Assembly (NCBI GenBank): GCA_964427005.1
Contig: CAYRTL010000106.1
Coordinates: 1 to 17,860 of the forward strand
Origin: JAMXLO01 sp964427005
GTDB taxonomy: Bacteria; Pseudomonadota; Alphaproteobacteria; Acetobacterales; Acetobacteraceae
Reading direction: 5' to 3'
DNA: 17,860 nt
The translations under genes and the position numbers were made by a program. Below are positions 1 through 6,799 of the stretch, in pieces. Under the pieces are notes generated by a model, which worked only from the letters and a program-made list of their open reading frames with translations, was not told where the DNA came from and did not search any database. Numbering within the stretch: position 1 is the stretch's first letter; each line of letters begins with the position of its first letter.

Positions 1-50
1 TGACCAATCCCCATCGGGCAGGGGATTGCTTCGCTGCGCTCGCAATGACG
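1..50. repeat. Dyad-rich intergenic repeat downstream of the TRAP operon
   Basis: Positions 5-12 (CAATCCCC) and 21-28 (GGGGATTG) form a perfect 8-bp inverted repeat around an 8-nt loop. A second, mutually exclusive pair is ATTGC at 25-29 and GCAAT at 42-46. Read on the minus strand, 24-50 begins CGTCATTGCGAGCGCAGCGA, which matches from memory a motif seen as a dispersed intergenic repeat in many proteobacterial genomes. It lies just after the dctM stop codon. The stem has no following T-run on either strand, so it is not a classic intrinsic terminator, although the folded RNA could protect or end the TRAP transcript. The window edge cuts the left side. Confidence 0.5.
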
Positions 51-55
51 CCGTA

Positions 56-1336
56 CTACGACCCGTACACCATGCGCGGCAGCCAGAGCGTCAGCTCGGG
101 CACGTAGGTGATGATCGCCAGGACCACCAGCAGGATGATCAGGAACGGCAGGATGCCACGGATCACCTCGCCCACCGGCGCGTCGGAAATCGTCGACAGC
201 ACGTAAAGGTTCAGTCCGACCGGCGGGTGCACCAGACCCACTTCCATGTTGTGGGTGAAGATGATGCCGAAATGCACCGGATCGACTCCGAGCGGCATCA
301 GCACCGGCGCCAGTATCGGCATCACCAGCAGCAGCGTTCCCACCACTTCCAGGAAGCAGCCGATGATCAGCAGCAGCACGTTGATCGTCAGCAGGAATTC
401 CCACGTGGCGAACCCGCGATGCGCGGCAAAGTCGACCAGTTGGCCCGGTATCCCCGACCCGGTCATCCAATGGCCAAAGACCAACGCCGTTGCGATGATC
501 AGCATGATCACACCGGCGCTGCGCAGTGCTTCCGCTATTACGTCCAGCGTGCGGCTGAGCGGGAATCCGCGATACACGCCGACGCTCACGATCAGCGAAG
601 TGACCGCGGCAAGCGCCGCGGACTCGGTGATCGTCATGAACCCACCGTAGATGCCAACCAGCACGACGATCGGGACGGCCATTGCCGGTAACCCACGCCA
701 CGTCATGCGCAAGCGCTGGCGCAGCGGCAGCGCGGGTTCGACGGGAAAGTTCTTCCATCGCGCGTAGAACAGCACCCAGACGAAGAAGGCGCCGGCCTGC
801 AGCAGACCCGGCAGGATGCCCGCCAGGAACAGCCGTGGTACCGACTGTTCCGTCACAATGCCGTACAGGATCAGCGCCAATGACGGTGGGATAACAACGC
901 CAATGGTGCCTGATGCGCCCAACACACCCAGTGCGAAACCGCGCGGATAGCCTCGCTCCAGCATCGCCGGCAGCAGGATCGTTCCCATCGCGAGCGCAGT
1001 CGCGACAGACGAACCTGAGATGGCGGCGAACAGCGAGCAGGACACGACAGCAACCAGGCCAAGCGATCCCTTGATGCCGCCGAGCCATGCGGCCGACAGA
1101 TCCACCAACGCCTGGGCGACACCGCCGCGGCGCATGAACGTCGCCGCCATGACGAACAGCGGCAACGCCATCAGCGTGGTGGAGTTGAGTTGATCGATCA
1201 TGTTCTGCGCCACGCCGACCATCGGATGGCCGGAGACGAAGAACAGGATCGCCGCACAGGTGCCCAGCACCAGGAATATCGGCATGCCTGCGGCGAGCAG
1301 GCCGAAGAACATGATCAGAAAGCCGACTGTCCACAT
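56..1336 (-). CDS. dctM: TRAP transporter large permease (DctM family)
   Basis: This is the large membrane subunit of a tripartite ATP-independent periplasmic transporter, which moves an organic acid or similar solute into the cytoplasm using an ion gradient. The 426-residue product is the usual family length and hydrophobic almost throughout, consistent with about 12 membrane segments. Typical DctM stretches are visible: an N-terminal MFFGLLAAGMPIFLVLG segment, GSSVATALAMGTILLPAML near residue 110, GTIGVVIPPSLALILYG near 145, and EVGLVHPPVGLNLYVLS near 365. The start lies 3 nt after the dctQ stop, so the two subunits are very likely co-translated. The gene ends next to the dyad-rich repeat at 1-50. 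The substrate cannot be read from this subunit. Confidence 0.95.
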   Translation of the reverse strand: MWTVGFLIMFFGLLAAGMPIFLVLGTCAAILFFVSGHPMVGVAQNMIDQLNSTTLMALPLFVMAATFMRRGGVAQALVDLSAAWLGGIKGSLGLVAVVSCSLFAAISGSSVATALAMGTILLPAMLERGYPRGFALGVLGASGTIGVVIPPSLALILYGIVTEQSVPRLFLAGILPGLLQAGAFFVWVLFYARWKNFPVEPALPLRQRLRMTWRGLPAMAVPIVVLVGIYGGFMTITESAALAAVTSLIVSVGVYRGFPLSRTLDVIAEALRSAGVIMLIIATALVFGHWMTGSGIPGQLVDFAAHRGFATWEFLLTINVLLLIIGCFLEVVGTLLLVMPILAPVLMPLGVDPVHFGIIFTHNMEVGLVHPPVGLNLYVLSTISDAPVGEVIRGILPFLIILLVVLAIITYVPELTLWLPRMVYGS

Positions 1337-1339
1337 CGG

Positions 1340-1654
1340 CTATCTGCGCAGCGGCTGTGTCAGTTCGGCGGGCGCCTCATGGTCGATGGCATGACCGATG
1401 CTCATCAGCCGCGGATCAAACCTGAACACATACCGATACAGCCGCACGCAGTACCGGATGAGCATCAGAAGTCCGCCAGCCGGCAATGCCGCGTAGTAGA
1501 TCCAGATCGGAAACTGCAGGTCAGATGAACTGCGCTGATCCAGCAGCACCGCGGTATCCACCACCTCCCAGCCGTACCACACCATGCCAACGGTGAAGGC
1601 GATTGCGACCAGGCAGTTGAACACCTCCACCCAGCGCTGGGTCTGCGGCCGCAG
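1340..1654 (-). CDS. dctQ: TRAP transporter small permease (DctQ family), 5' part lost in assembly gap
   Basis: Only the C-terminal 104 residues are visible. The frame stays open up to the run of N (LRPQTQRWVEVFNCL at the upstream edge), so an internal GTG at 1630 is not the real start. Two hydrophobic segments remain, one at VFNCLVAIAFTVGMVWYGW and one at FPIWIYYAALPAGGLLMLI, corresponding to the last two of the four helices normal in DctQ. DctQ is the small membrane subunit that pairs with DctM. The position between dctP and dctM, 3 nt before dctM, supports the call. The first two helices, roughly 70-85 residues by family comparison, must lie in unsequenced DNA. Confidence 0.85.
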   Translation of the reverse strand: MRPQTQRWVEVFNCLVAIAFTVGMVWYGWEVVDTAVLLDQRSSSDLQFPIWIYYAALPAGGLLMLIRYCVRLYRYVFRFDPRLMSIGHAIDHEAPAELTQPLRR

Positions 1655-1754
1655 NNNNNNNNNNNNNNNNNNNNNNNNNNNNNNNNNNNNNNNNNNNNNN
1701 NNNNNNNNNNNNNNNNNNNNNNNNNNNNNNNNNNNNNNNNNNNNNNNNNNNNNN
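1655..1754. other. Assembly gap (100 N)
   Basis: A run of exactly 100 undetermined bases, the conventional placeholder for a gap of unknown length, separates the dctP 3' end from the truncated dctQ. The missing first half of DctQ would need about 210-260 bp plus a start signal, so the true gap is probably longer than shown. Confidence 0.95.
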
Positions 1755-1756
1755 GA

Positions 1757-2785
1757 TCAGGCGCCGACATCCGCCATGACCAGTTCAACCAGCTTGGGCG
1801 AGATGTGCGCCTCTTCCACGGCCTTGTCCTGGACCTTCACATACTGCGCATGGATCGCGTCCAGCTCGGACTGCGGCACATCGACGAACTTCACACCCTG
1901 CTTCTCCAGTGCGGCGCGGCCACTCTGCTGCTGCTTGGCGGTGTTCGCACGGTAGGTGGCGATGTTGTCCTGCCACAGCTTGGTCATCGTCTGCTGCAAC
2001 TTGGGCCCGGCCTTCTGCCAGAACGCCGGATTGAGCATCGGCACATAGAGACCCATGCCCTGATTGTCCTGCAGCGAATAGCGTAGCCCGGAGTCGAACA
2101 GCTTCGAGCTGTTGACGCTCTCATTGCTGCTGATCAGGCCATCAAATGTGCCCTGCGACATCGCCAGCGGCACGTCCGGCCATGCAGTGACATTCGGGAT
2201 GCCGCCGAAATAGCGAATGCGGAAGGAGTTCAGTACGCCGCCAGGACTGCGCAACTTCATGCCCTTGAGGTCGGCGACCGAGTTGAGCGGCTTGCGCGTC
2301 GAATACCAATGATTGAAGCCGAGATCGAACCACGGCCCCAGCACTTCGACCTTCAGCTTGTTCGTGATTTCGGCATTGACGAACTTGCCGCCGGCGCCAT
2401 CCGTCGCTTTGTGCACCGTGTCGATCGGCCGGCCGTAGAACGCCGGCAACTGCGAGAAGTCGGCATCGGCCACGAAGCCGGTGATCGTCCATGTGCCAGG
2501 GCAGGCCATTTCCACCTGGCCCTGCACCAGCGCCTTCACCACCTGCAGGTCCGGAAACAACGAGCCGCTCTCGAACAGCTTGGTCTTTACCTGACCGCCC
2601 GAGGCTTCCTCGAGCTTGCCGAGATAATCACGGAACGCGACATTGCGCGGGTGTGATGGCGCGGTGTCGAGCGAGCAACGCAGTTCAATCGGTGCGTCGC
2701 CTCTCGCATGTCGCAGGATGGCAAAACTGCCCAACGTCAAAACTGATGCGCGCGTAAGAGCGCGCCGCGAGATCGAACGCGGCAC
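1757..2785 (-). CDS. dctP: TRAP transporter solute-binding protein (DctP family)
   Basis: This is the extracytoplasmic receptor that captures the substrate and delivers it to DctQM. I chose the GTG at 2785, giving 342 residues, because a perfect AGGAGG sits at 2794-2799 with an 8-nt spacer; an ATG at 2839 in the same frame lacks such a site and falls in a hairpin loop. The N-terminus reads VPRSISRRALTRAS followed by a hydrophobic stretch, a twin-arginine (Tat)-like signal with RR at residues 7-8; Tat export is known for some TRAP receptors. The mature part has DctP hallmarks, including LADLKGMKLRSPGG-like sequence (DLKGMKLRSPGG), whose arginine (about residue 179) normally binds the ligand carboxylate. 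An organic acid ligand is therefore likely, but its identity is unknown. The stop is 2 nt from the assembly gap, and dctQ follows. Confidence 0.93.
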   Translation of the reverse strand: MPRSISRRALTRASVLTLGSFAILRHARGDAPIELRCSLDTAPSHPRNVAFRDYLGKLEEASGGQVKTKLFESGSLFPDLQVVKALVQGQVEMACPGTWTITGFVADADFSQLPAFYGRPIDTVHKATDGAGGKFVNAEITNKLKVEVLGPWFDLGFNHWYSTRKPLNSVADLKGMKLRSPGGVLNSFRIRYFGGIPNVTAWPDVPLAMSQGTFDGLISSNESVNSSKLFDSGLRYSLQDNQGMGLYVPMLNPAFWQKAGPKLQQTMTKLWQDNIATYRANTAKQQQSGRAALEKQGVKFVDVPQSELDAIHAQYVKVQDKAVEEAHISPKLVELVMADVGA

Positions 2786-2814
2786 TGCAACGTCCTCCTG
2801 ATCGTTTACGCGGA

Positions 2815-2828
2815 ATACCGGCGGGTAT
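2815..2828. promoter_or_regulatory. Small inverted repeat upstream of dctP
   Basis: ATACC (2815-2819) and GGTAT (2824-2828) form a perfect 5-bp dyad around a 4-nt loop, 30 bp upstream of the dctP start. It could be an operator or a leader hairpin, or chance at this length. No -35/-10 pair is convincing in this 79-bp spacer. Confidence 0.2.
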
Positions 2829-2831
2829 GAC

Positions 2832-2850
2832 GACGCCAAACGATGGCGTC
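2832..2850 (-). terminator. Hairpin between the lipoprotein gene and dctP
   Basis: GACGCCA (2832-2838) and TGGCGTC (2844-2850) make a perfect 7-bp GC-rich stem with a 5-nt loop, 14 bp downstream of the lipoprotein stop on the minus strand. The position suits a terminator separating hslO-lipoprotein from the TRAP genes. No U-run follows (the next bases read GTCATACC), so an intrinsic terminator is only weakly supported. A TRAP leader hairpin is the alternative. Confidence 0.35.
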
Positions 2851-2864
2851 AAGGCAGCCCCAGA

Positions 2865-3476
2865 TCATGGAGTTGCTGGTACAGTAGTTGGCGGCGGTAG
2901 CTCGGATGGCGTGGGCGACAATGGCTGCTGCATGACCGGCGCCTGCGCTGCACCCGGCTTGAGCAGCCAAGTGCCCAGGGACCGTCGGACCTGGTATTCG
3001 AACTCGACGTTCATCCGATCCATCATGTCCTTGGTCATGTCGTACAAGCGTGCCGGCAGATCATCCAGATCACCGGTGTAGGTGCCTGACGAGGTCGCCT
3101 GCGCATACGCAGTCCGCACGCCGGGCGCAGTCATTATATTCAGCTCAACAGCAAAGTTGCCGATGATCGTGTTTCCCCGCTGCACAAGCGATGCATTCTG
3201 GATCGCGAAAACCGCCTGACCGAGAGTGCCCATTGCCTGCAAGCGCTCTTCCGCCATGTTGCGCAGGGCTAACAACGGCGGCATCGGATCGTATTGACTG
3301 ACATCAGACGAACCGACCGCGGGAACGTAGCGCTGCTCCACCTGGATTACCGCGACGTTCAGCGGCAGCGGCGTCAAATGACTGTAGTGCAATGGCGTGA
3401 ACTCGCGCCTCTCCTGGCTTTGGCCACAGGCGGCGAGCAGCATTGGCAACAGCAGCGAGCGGCGGCGCGTCAGCAT
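2865..3476 (-). CDS. Putative lipoprotein of unknown function
   Basis: The 203-residue product starts with MLTRRRSLLLPMLLAACGQ, a lipoprotein signal peptide with lipobox LAAC and acylated Cys17, so it is expected to be anchored in the inner or outer membrane facing the periplasm. The mature part has a region of mixed strands and helices (GNTIIGNFAVELNIMTAPG near residue 120, then a helix ARLYDMTKDMMDRMNVEF) and ends in a proline-rich, probably disordered tail. I do not recognise the family; compact lipoproteins of this build are frequent and uncharacterised in alphaproteobacteria. A GGAG at 3483-3486 lies 6 nt before the ATG. It starts 19 bp after the hslO stop on the same strand, so the two are probably co-transcribed. 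The real coding nature is supported by signal peptide, ribosome site and spacing. Confidence 0.8.
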   Translation of the reverse strand: MLTRRRSLLLPMLLAACGQSQERREFTPLHYSHLTPLPLNVAVIQVEQRYVPAVGSSDVSQYDPMPPLLALRNMAEERLQAMGTLGQAVFAIQNASLVQRGNTIIGNFAVELNIMTAPGVRTAYAQATSSGTYTGDLDDLPARLYDMTKDMMDRMNVEFEYQVRRSLGTWLLKPGAAQAPVMQQPLSPTPSELPPPTTVPATP

Positions 3477-3495
3477 TCAGAGCTCCGGCAGTGGA

Positions 3496-4473
3496 TCAGG
3501 ACGCGGAACTGCGGCCGCGGACGTCCTGGCGTGGGAAGCGAAAGTCAAAGTTACAGAATTCGCAGGTCATCACGATGTCGCCATCGACCGCCATGTGGTC
3601 CAAGTCGTCGGGTGGAAAGCCTTCCAATATTCCGACGAGCCGCGCGCGCGAACAGCGGCAGCCATAGGACAGCGCACGCGCCCGGTCAGTCGCTACGCCC
3701 TCAGTATGGAACAGCCGATAGAGCAGTCGTTCCGGCGGCAATCCATCCTCCAGCAGTTCGCCGTCGGTCAGCGTCGCTGCAAGCGTGGTGGCAGTCCGCC
3801 AGCTTTCCTCCTGTGCCTCCGCGTCCATGGATGGATCAATGCCGCCCGCACCGGCAATCTTTTCCAGAATCAGCGCTCCGGCGCGCCAGCCATCCGGCGT
3901 CTCATCACAGGCCAGATGGACGAAGCAGCGAAGCTGCTCACTGGTGCGGAAGTAGTGCAGTGCCATCTCGGCGAGATTGCCGCCTTCGATGGTGACAATA
4001 CCCTGATGGCGGTTCTTGTCGGGGCCCTGATCGACCGTGAAGGCAAGATAGCCGCCGCCGAGAAGCTGGTCCGCGGCGGGACTGGGCTCGGTCTCCAGCA
4101 GCGCCTCGAGCTTCTTCGGTTCGGCTCGCGCATAGCCGCGAAGTGCGCCGGTGTCGGTGCAGTCGGCCAGCAGCATCGGAACGGGGCCGTCGCCCTTCGC
4201 CTGCAGGCTGAACGAGCCACGGAACTTCAGCGCGGTGGACAGTGCCGCAGCCAGTGCGAGCGACTGGCCGGTGAGCCGGGTGACGGCAGGATGATTGGGA
4301 TGGCGGGTCAGCAGCGCGTGCGCGAGCGGGCCCAGCCGCACCAGTCGGCCGCGCACCGGCCGACGCGGCAGGTAGAAGGGCGTTACGCCGCGCGGCACGA
4401 CGATGTCGGGCACCGGCGGACGGCCGCCGTCGAGGAAGGCGGGAGTTTCAGACATCGCCCCCAACATAGGCAT
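3496..4473 (-). CDS. hslO: Hsp33 redox-regulated chaperone
   Basis: Hsp33 is a cytoplasmic holdase that is inactive while four C-terminal cysteines bind zinc and becomes active when oxidative stress, often combined with unfolding conditions, oxidises them to disulfides. Those cysteines are present as CxC (Cys272, Cys274) and CxxC (Cys304, Cys307, in TCEFCNFDFRF). The N-terminal substrate-binding domain shows the family pattern, with LTGQSLALAAALSTALKFRGSFSLQAKGDG-type sequence around residues 65-95 and a GGGYLAFTVDQG segment. At 325 residues it is slightly longer than the usual 290-300, partly from an N-terminal extension. A second ATG 18 bp downstream (4455), preceded by GGGGG, is an equally good start. 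The gene diverges from the GNAT gene with only 29 bp between starts. In several alphaproteobacteria hslO follows argDF; here it does not. Confidence 0.95.
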   Translation of the reverse strand: MPMLGAMSETPAFLDGGRPPVPDIVVPRGVTPFYLPRRPVRGRLVRLGPLAHALLTRHPNHPAVTRLTGQSLALAAALSTALKFRGSFSLQAKGDGPVPMLLADCTDTGALRGYARAEPKKLEALLETEPSPAADQLLGGGYLAFTVDQGPDKNRHQGIVTIEGGNLAEMALHYFRTSEQLRCFVHLACDETPDGWRAGALILEKIAGAGGIDPSMDAEAQEESWRTATTLAATLTDGELLEDGLPPERLLYRLFHTEGVATDRARALSYGCRCSRARLVGILEGFPPDDLDHMAVDGDIVMTCEFCNFDFRFPRQDVRGRSSAS

Positions 4474-4502
4474 GGTCCGCCGCGCGGGCTACCTTCGCCC
4501 TG

Positions 4503-4985
4503 ATGGGGGAGATCAGGTTCACGCTGCGGCCAATGCGGGACGATGATGCCGCCGCGGTCGCGGCGTTGGTCCGGACCGCCTTCGCCAGCCAGTCTGTCGT
4601 CACGGATCCGCTGCCATCGGCGCTACGTGTGACCGAGGGCGAGGTGCTCGAGATGCTCCGAGGTGGCGGGGGTGCCGTGGCGGAAGTTGCCGGGGGACTC
4701 GCTGGTTCGGCGCTTTGGGAAGAGCAGGACGGCGGCCTGTATCTGGGGCGGCTGGCCGTGGCGTCGGCCTTTCGCGGCCAAGGCATTGCCCGAGCGCTGG
4801 TTGTAGCGGCGGAGGCCGCGGCCAAGGCAATGGGCATGCCGCGCGTCCATCTGAGCACTCGACTGGTCCTGTTGGACAACCGCCGCCTGTTCGCTTCCTG
4901 CGGGTTCGTGGAGACGCGGCGCGGCGCGCATCCCGGCTATGCCGAACCGACCTTCGTCAAGATGGAAAAGCGGCTGGCAGAATAG
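4503..4985 (+). CDS. GNAT family N-acetyltransferase
   Basis: The 160-residue protein has the GNAT fold signature. The acetyl-CoA pyrophosphate loop (motif A) is seen as LYLGRLAVASAFRGQGIARA, with the R-G-Q-G-I-A turn following strand 4. Motif B follows as LVLLDNRRLFASCGF, in which the residues up to CGF are typical. GNAT enzymes transfer acetyl groups from acetyl-CoA to amines on small molecules, antibiotics or proteins; the acceptor cannot be inferred here. The chosen ATG has no clear Shine-Dalgarno sequence; an internal ATG at 4533 would remove part of the first strand and is less likely. An MFS transporter gene begins 26 bp downstream and may share the transcript. Any promoter must overlap the 5' end of divergent hslO. 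Confidence 0.9.
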   Translation: MGEIRFTLRPMRDDDAAAVAALVRTAFASQSVVTDPLPSALRVTEGEVLEMLRGGGGAVAEVAGGLAGSALWEEQDGGLYLGRLAVASAFRGQGIARALVVAAEAAAKAMGMPRVHLSTRLVLLDNRRLFASCGFVETRRGAHPGYAEPTFVKMEKRLAE

Positions 4986-5011
4986 GAAGGCTTTTCCAAT
5001 CAGGAGGGAAC

Positions 5012-6181
5012 GTGGGCGCCAGGCCCTGGCTCATTCTTGCCGCGGTGGCGCTCGCCCGGATCGGCTTCGGCTATCAGTATCAGACCGTCCCGACCCTCGG
5101 GCCAGAGCTGATGCAGCGGTTTCAGCTCGACTATGCGGGCCTTGGAACGCTCATCGGCGCCTTCATGCTGCTGGGCGGCTTTCTCGCATTGCCGCTCGGG
5201 TTCCTGGCGCGTTGGTTTGGTGACCGCCTGGTGCTTGGATGCGGCATGGCGGCCATGGTGCTCGGACCGGTGGTCAGTGCGATGGCGAGCGGGCCGACCG
5301 GCATCGGCCTTGGCCGCAGCGCCGCCGGTATCGGCGCGGTCGCAATGATCGTGCTGCAGAACAAGATCATCGCGGATTGGTTCACCGGACGCAGGTTCAT
5401 GCTCGCGGTCAGTGTGTCCGTTGCTGCCTATCCGATCGGTGTCGGTTCGGCGCAGCTTGTGCTGCCGCCGCTCGCACTCGCCTACGGCTGGCAGGCTGCC
5501 TTTCTGTCCGATGCGGTGCCGATGGCGATCTCTCTGGCGCTGTTCCTCGCCAGCTTCCGTCCCGCACCGCTTGCCCCGCCGCGTCTGAACACGTTCTCGC
5601 TGCCGAGTGCACGGGAGTGCCTGCTGCTGGTGATCGCCGGGCTGATCTGGACCGCCTATACGGCGGGATATTCAGGCTACACGGGTTATATCCCGTCGGT
5701 GATGGCGGTGCGCGGTGAGGGGCTGGTGCTGACTGGCCTCGTTCTGACGATTGCCACCTGGGGCAATGTTCCGGCAACGCTGATGGGTGCGGGTATGGCG
5801 GCGCGGTTCGGCGCCTTCCGCATCTTCCTGATCGGCACATCGGCACTGGTGATCGGCATGACTGGCGCGGCTTTGCTGGACTGGCCAGTGACATGCGCCA
5901 TCGTGATCGGCGTTATCGGCTCATTCCATCCCGGTGTGATCATGGCCGTGGGGACGCTCTCCGCGCGGCCGGAGAACCGTGCCGTCGGGATGGGGCTGTT
6001 CTATTCGATGTACTACGCCGGTGGAGCGGTCGTACCCGCGCTATGTGGCTGGGCGGCGGACGTTTCCGGCGGTCCAGAGGGCGCGTTGCTCGCCGCTGCC
6101 GCGGTATCGGCGCTGGCAATCCCGATGTACGCGCTACATCGACGGCTGGCCTCACATTCGGTGATGCTCGCAAAGGCTTAA
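5012..6181 (+). CDS. MFS transporter
   Basis: This is a major facilitator superfamily permease of 389 residues with about 12 predicted membrane helices, acting in the inner membrane as a uniporter, symporter or exporter. The start is GTG at 5012, because AGGAGGG at 5002-5008 is ideally placed; the frame is open further upstream, but that part overlaps the GNAT gene in another frame and looks non-coding. The MFS motif A loop between helices 2 and 3 is recognisable as LPLGFLARWFGDR. The second half repeats the six-helix layout, for example GFYSMYYAGGAVVPALCGWAAD-like sequence (LFYSMYYAGGAVVPALCGW) near residue 330. The overall style recalls cyanate/nitrate-type (CynX-like) permeases, but I would not assign a substrate. 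It faces recX tail to tail with 26 bp between stops and no visible terminator hairpin. Confidence 0.92.
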   Translation: MGARPWLILAAVALARIGFGYQYQTVPTLGPELMQRFQLDYAGLGTLIGAFMLLGGFLALPLGFLARWFGDRLVLGCGMAAMVLGPVVSAMASGPTGIGLGRSAAGIGAVAMIVLQNKIIADWFTGRRFMLAVSVSVAAYPIGVGSAQLVLPPLALAYGWQAAFLSDAVPMAISLALFLASFRPAPLAPPRLNTFSLPSARECLLLVIAGLIWTAYTAGYSGYTGYIPSVMAVRGEGLVLTGLVLTIATWGNVPATLMGAGMAARFGAFRIFLIGTSALVIGMTGAALLDWPVTCAIVIGVIGSFHPGVIMAVGTLSARPENRAVGMGLFYSMYYAGGAVVPALCGWAADVSGGPEGALLAAAAVSALAIPMYALHRRLASHSVMLAKA

Positions 6182-6207
6182 CCAACGCGTCCCGGCGTCG
6201 TGGAGCT

Positions 6208-6795
6208 TCACCGGCGCAATTGGTTGACCAGCGTTTCTGCCTCTGCTGGGTCCATTGCCAGCGCCTGCCGGGAAAGCGATTGCGAAAAGCCCGCCCGCGC
6301 CAGCACACCGAGTTCACGCTGCCGCCCAGCTTCGTCCGGCATTTGACCCGCGCGGAACGGGCCGATGCGGCGCTTGCGCGCCAACACCAGAGCCGCGGCG
6401 AGTTCAGTTCTGTCGTCGTGTGACACAGCAGCCTGCGCGGTGGCAGCATCGACTCCCTTCGCAGCGAGATTCGCGGCCGCGGCGCGACGCGACCGTCCGG
6501 CTCGTACCAGACTGCGCGCGCGGCTCTCGGCGAAGACCACATCGTTCACTGCTCCCGCCTCGACCAGACGAGCGACGACATCCCGCACCATCGCACGCGC
6601 GGTCGCAGCCTGGGCGGCCACCGTTTCCGCATCACTATCCGCCGCACGCCGCGCCCAGCGCTCGATACGACGCTCCAGCACCCGGCGCAGACCCGCTTCG
6701 GTCGCCGCATATCGCGCGAGATATGCAAGCGCCGCGTCGTGGAGACTTGCTGCGTCGGGCGCCGGACCGAGAGGACGACGCGACGCGTCAGCCAT
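6208..6795 (-). CDS. recX: Regulatory protein RecX
   Basis: RecX binds RecA filaments and limits recombinase and coprotease activity. The 195-residue product is highly helical and rich in Ala and Arg, with RecX-like tandem three-helix units: ALAYLARYAATEAGLRRVLERRI near residues 27-45, then VARLVEAGAVNDVVFAESRARS near 75-95 and GRSRRAAAANLAAKGVD near 100-115. The AGAVNDVVFAES element corresponds to the family's 'L...G.lDD..FA..' motif. The ATG is 4 nt after the livF stop, and a GAGG at 6805-6808 within livF's last codons gives a ribosome site with a 9-nt spacer. Its translation therefore appears tied to the Liv operon, whereas recX often lies near recA. No LexA box is visible just upstream because that sequence is livF coding DNA. 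Confidence 0.85.
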   Translation of the reverse strand: MADASRRPLGPAPDAASLHDAALAYLARYAATEAGLRRVLERRIERWARRAADSDAETVAAQAATARAMVRDVVARLVEAGAVNDVVFAESRARSLVRAGRSRRAAAANLAAKGVDAATAQAAVSHDDRTELAAALVLARKRRIGPFRAGQMPDEAGRQRELGVLARAGFSQSLSRQALAMDPAEAETLVNQLRR

Positions 6796-6799
6796 CGCG

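Noticed and set aside
1465..1788. Open frame running through the N gap
   Set aside because: It is open only because the N bases translate as unknown; the visible parts belong to dctQ and dctP in other frames.
3397..4503. A 368-codon plus-strand frame opposite hslO
   Set aside because: It is antisense to a gene with all four Hsp33 cysteines, has no recognisable domain, and its composition fits a shadow frame.
4715..5011. N-terminal extension of the MFS gene to an upstream ATG
   Set aside because: The extra 99 residues overlap the GNAT gene in another frame and are Arg/Gly-rich; the GTG at 5012 has a strong AGGAGGG and starts directly before helix 1.
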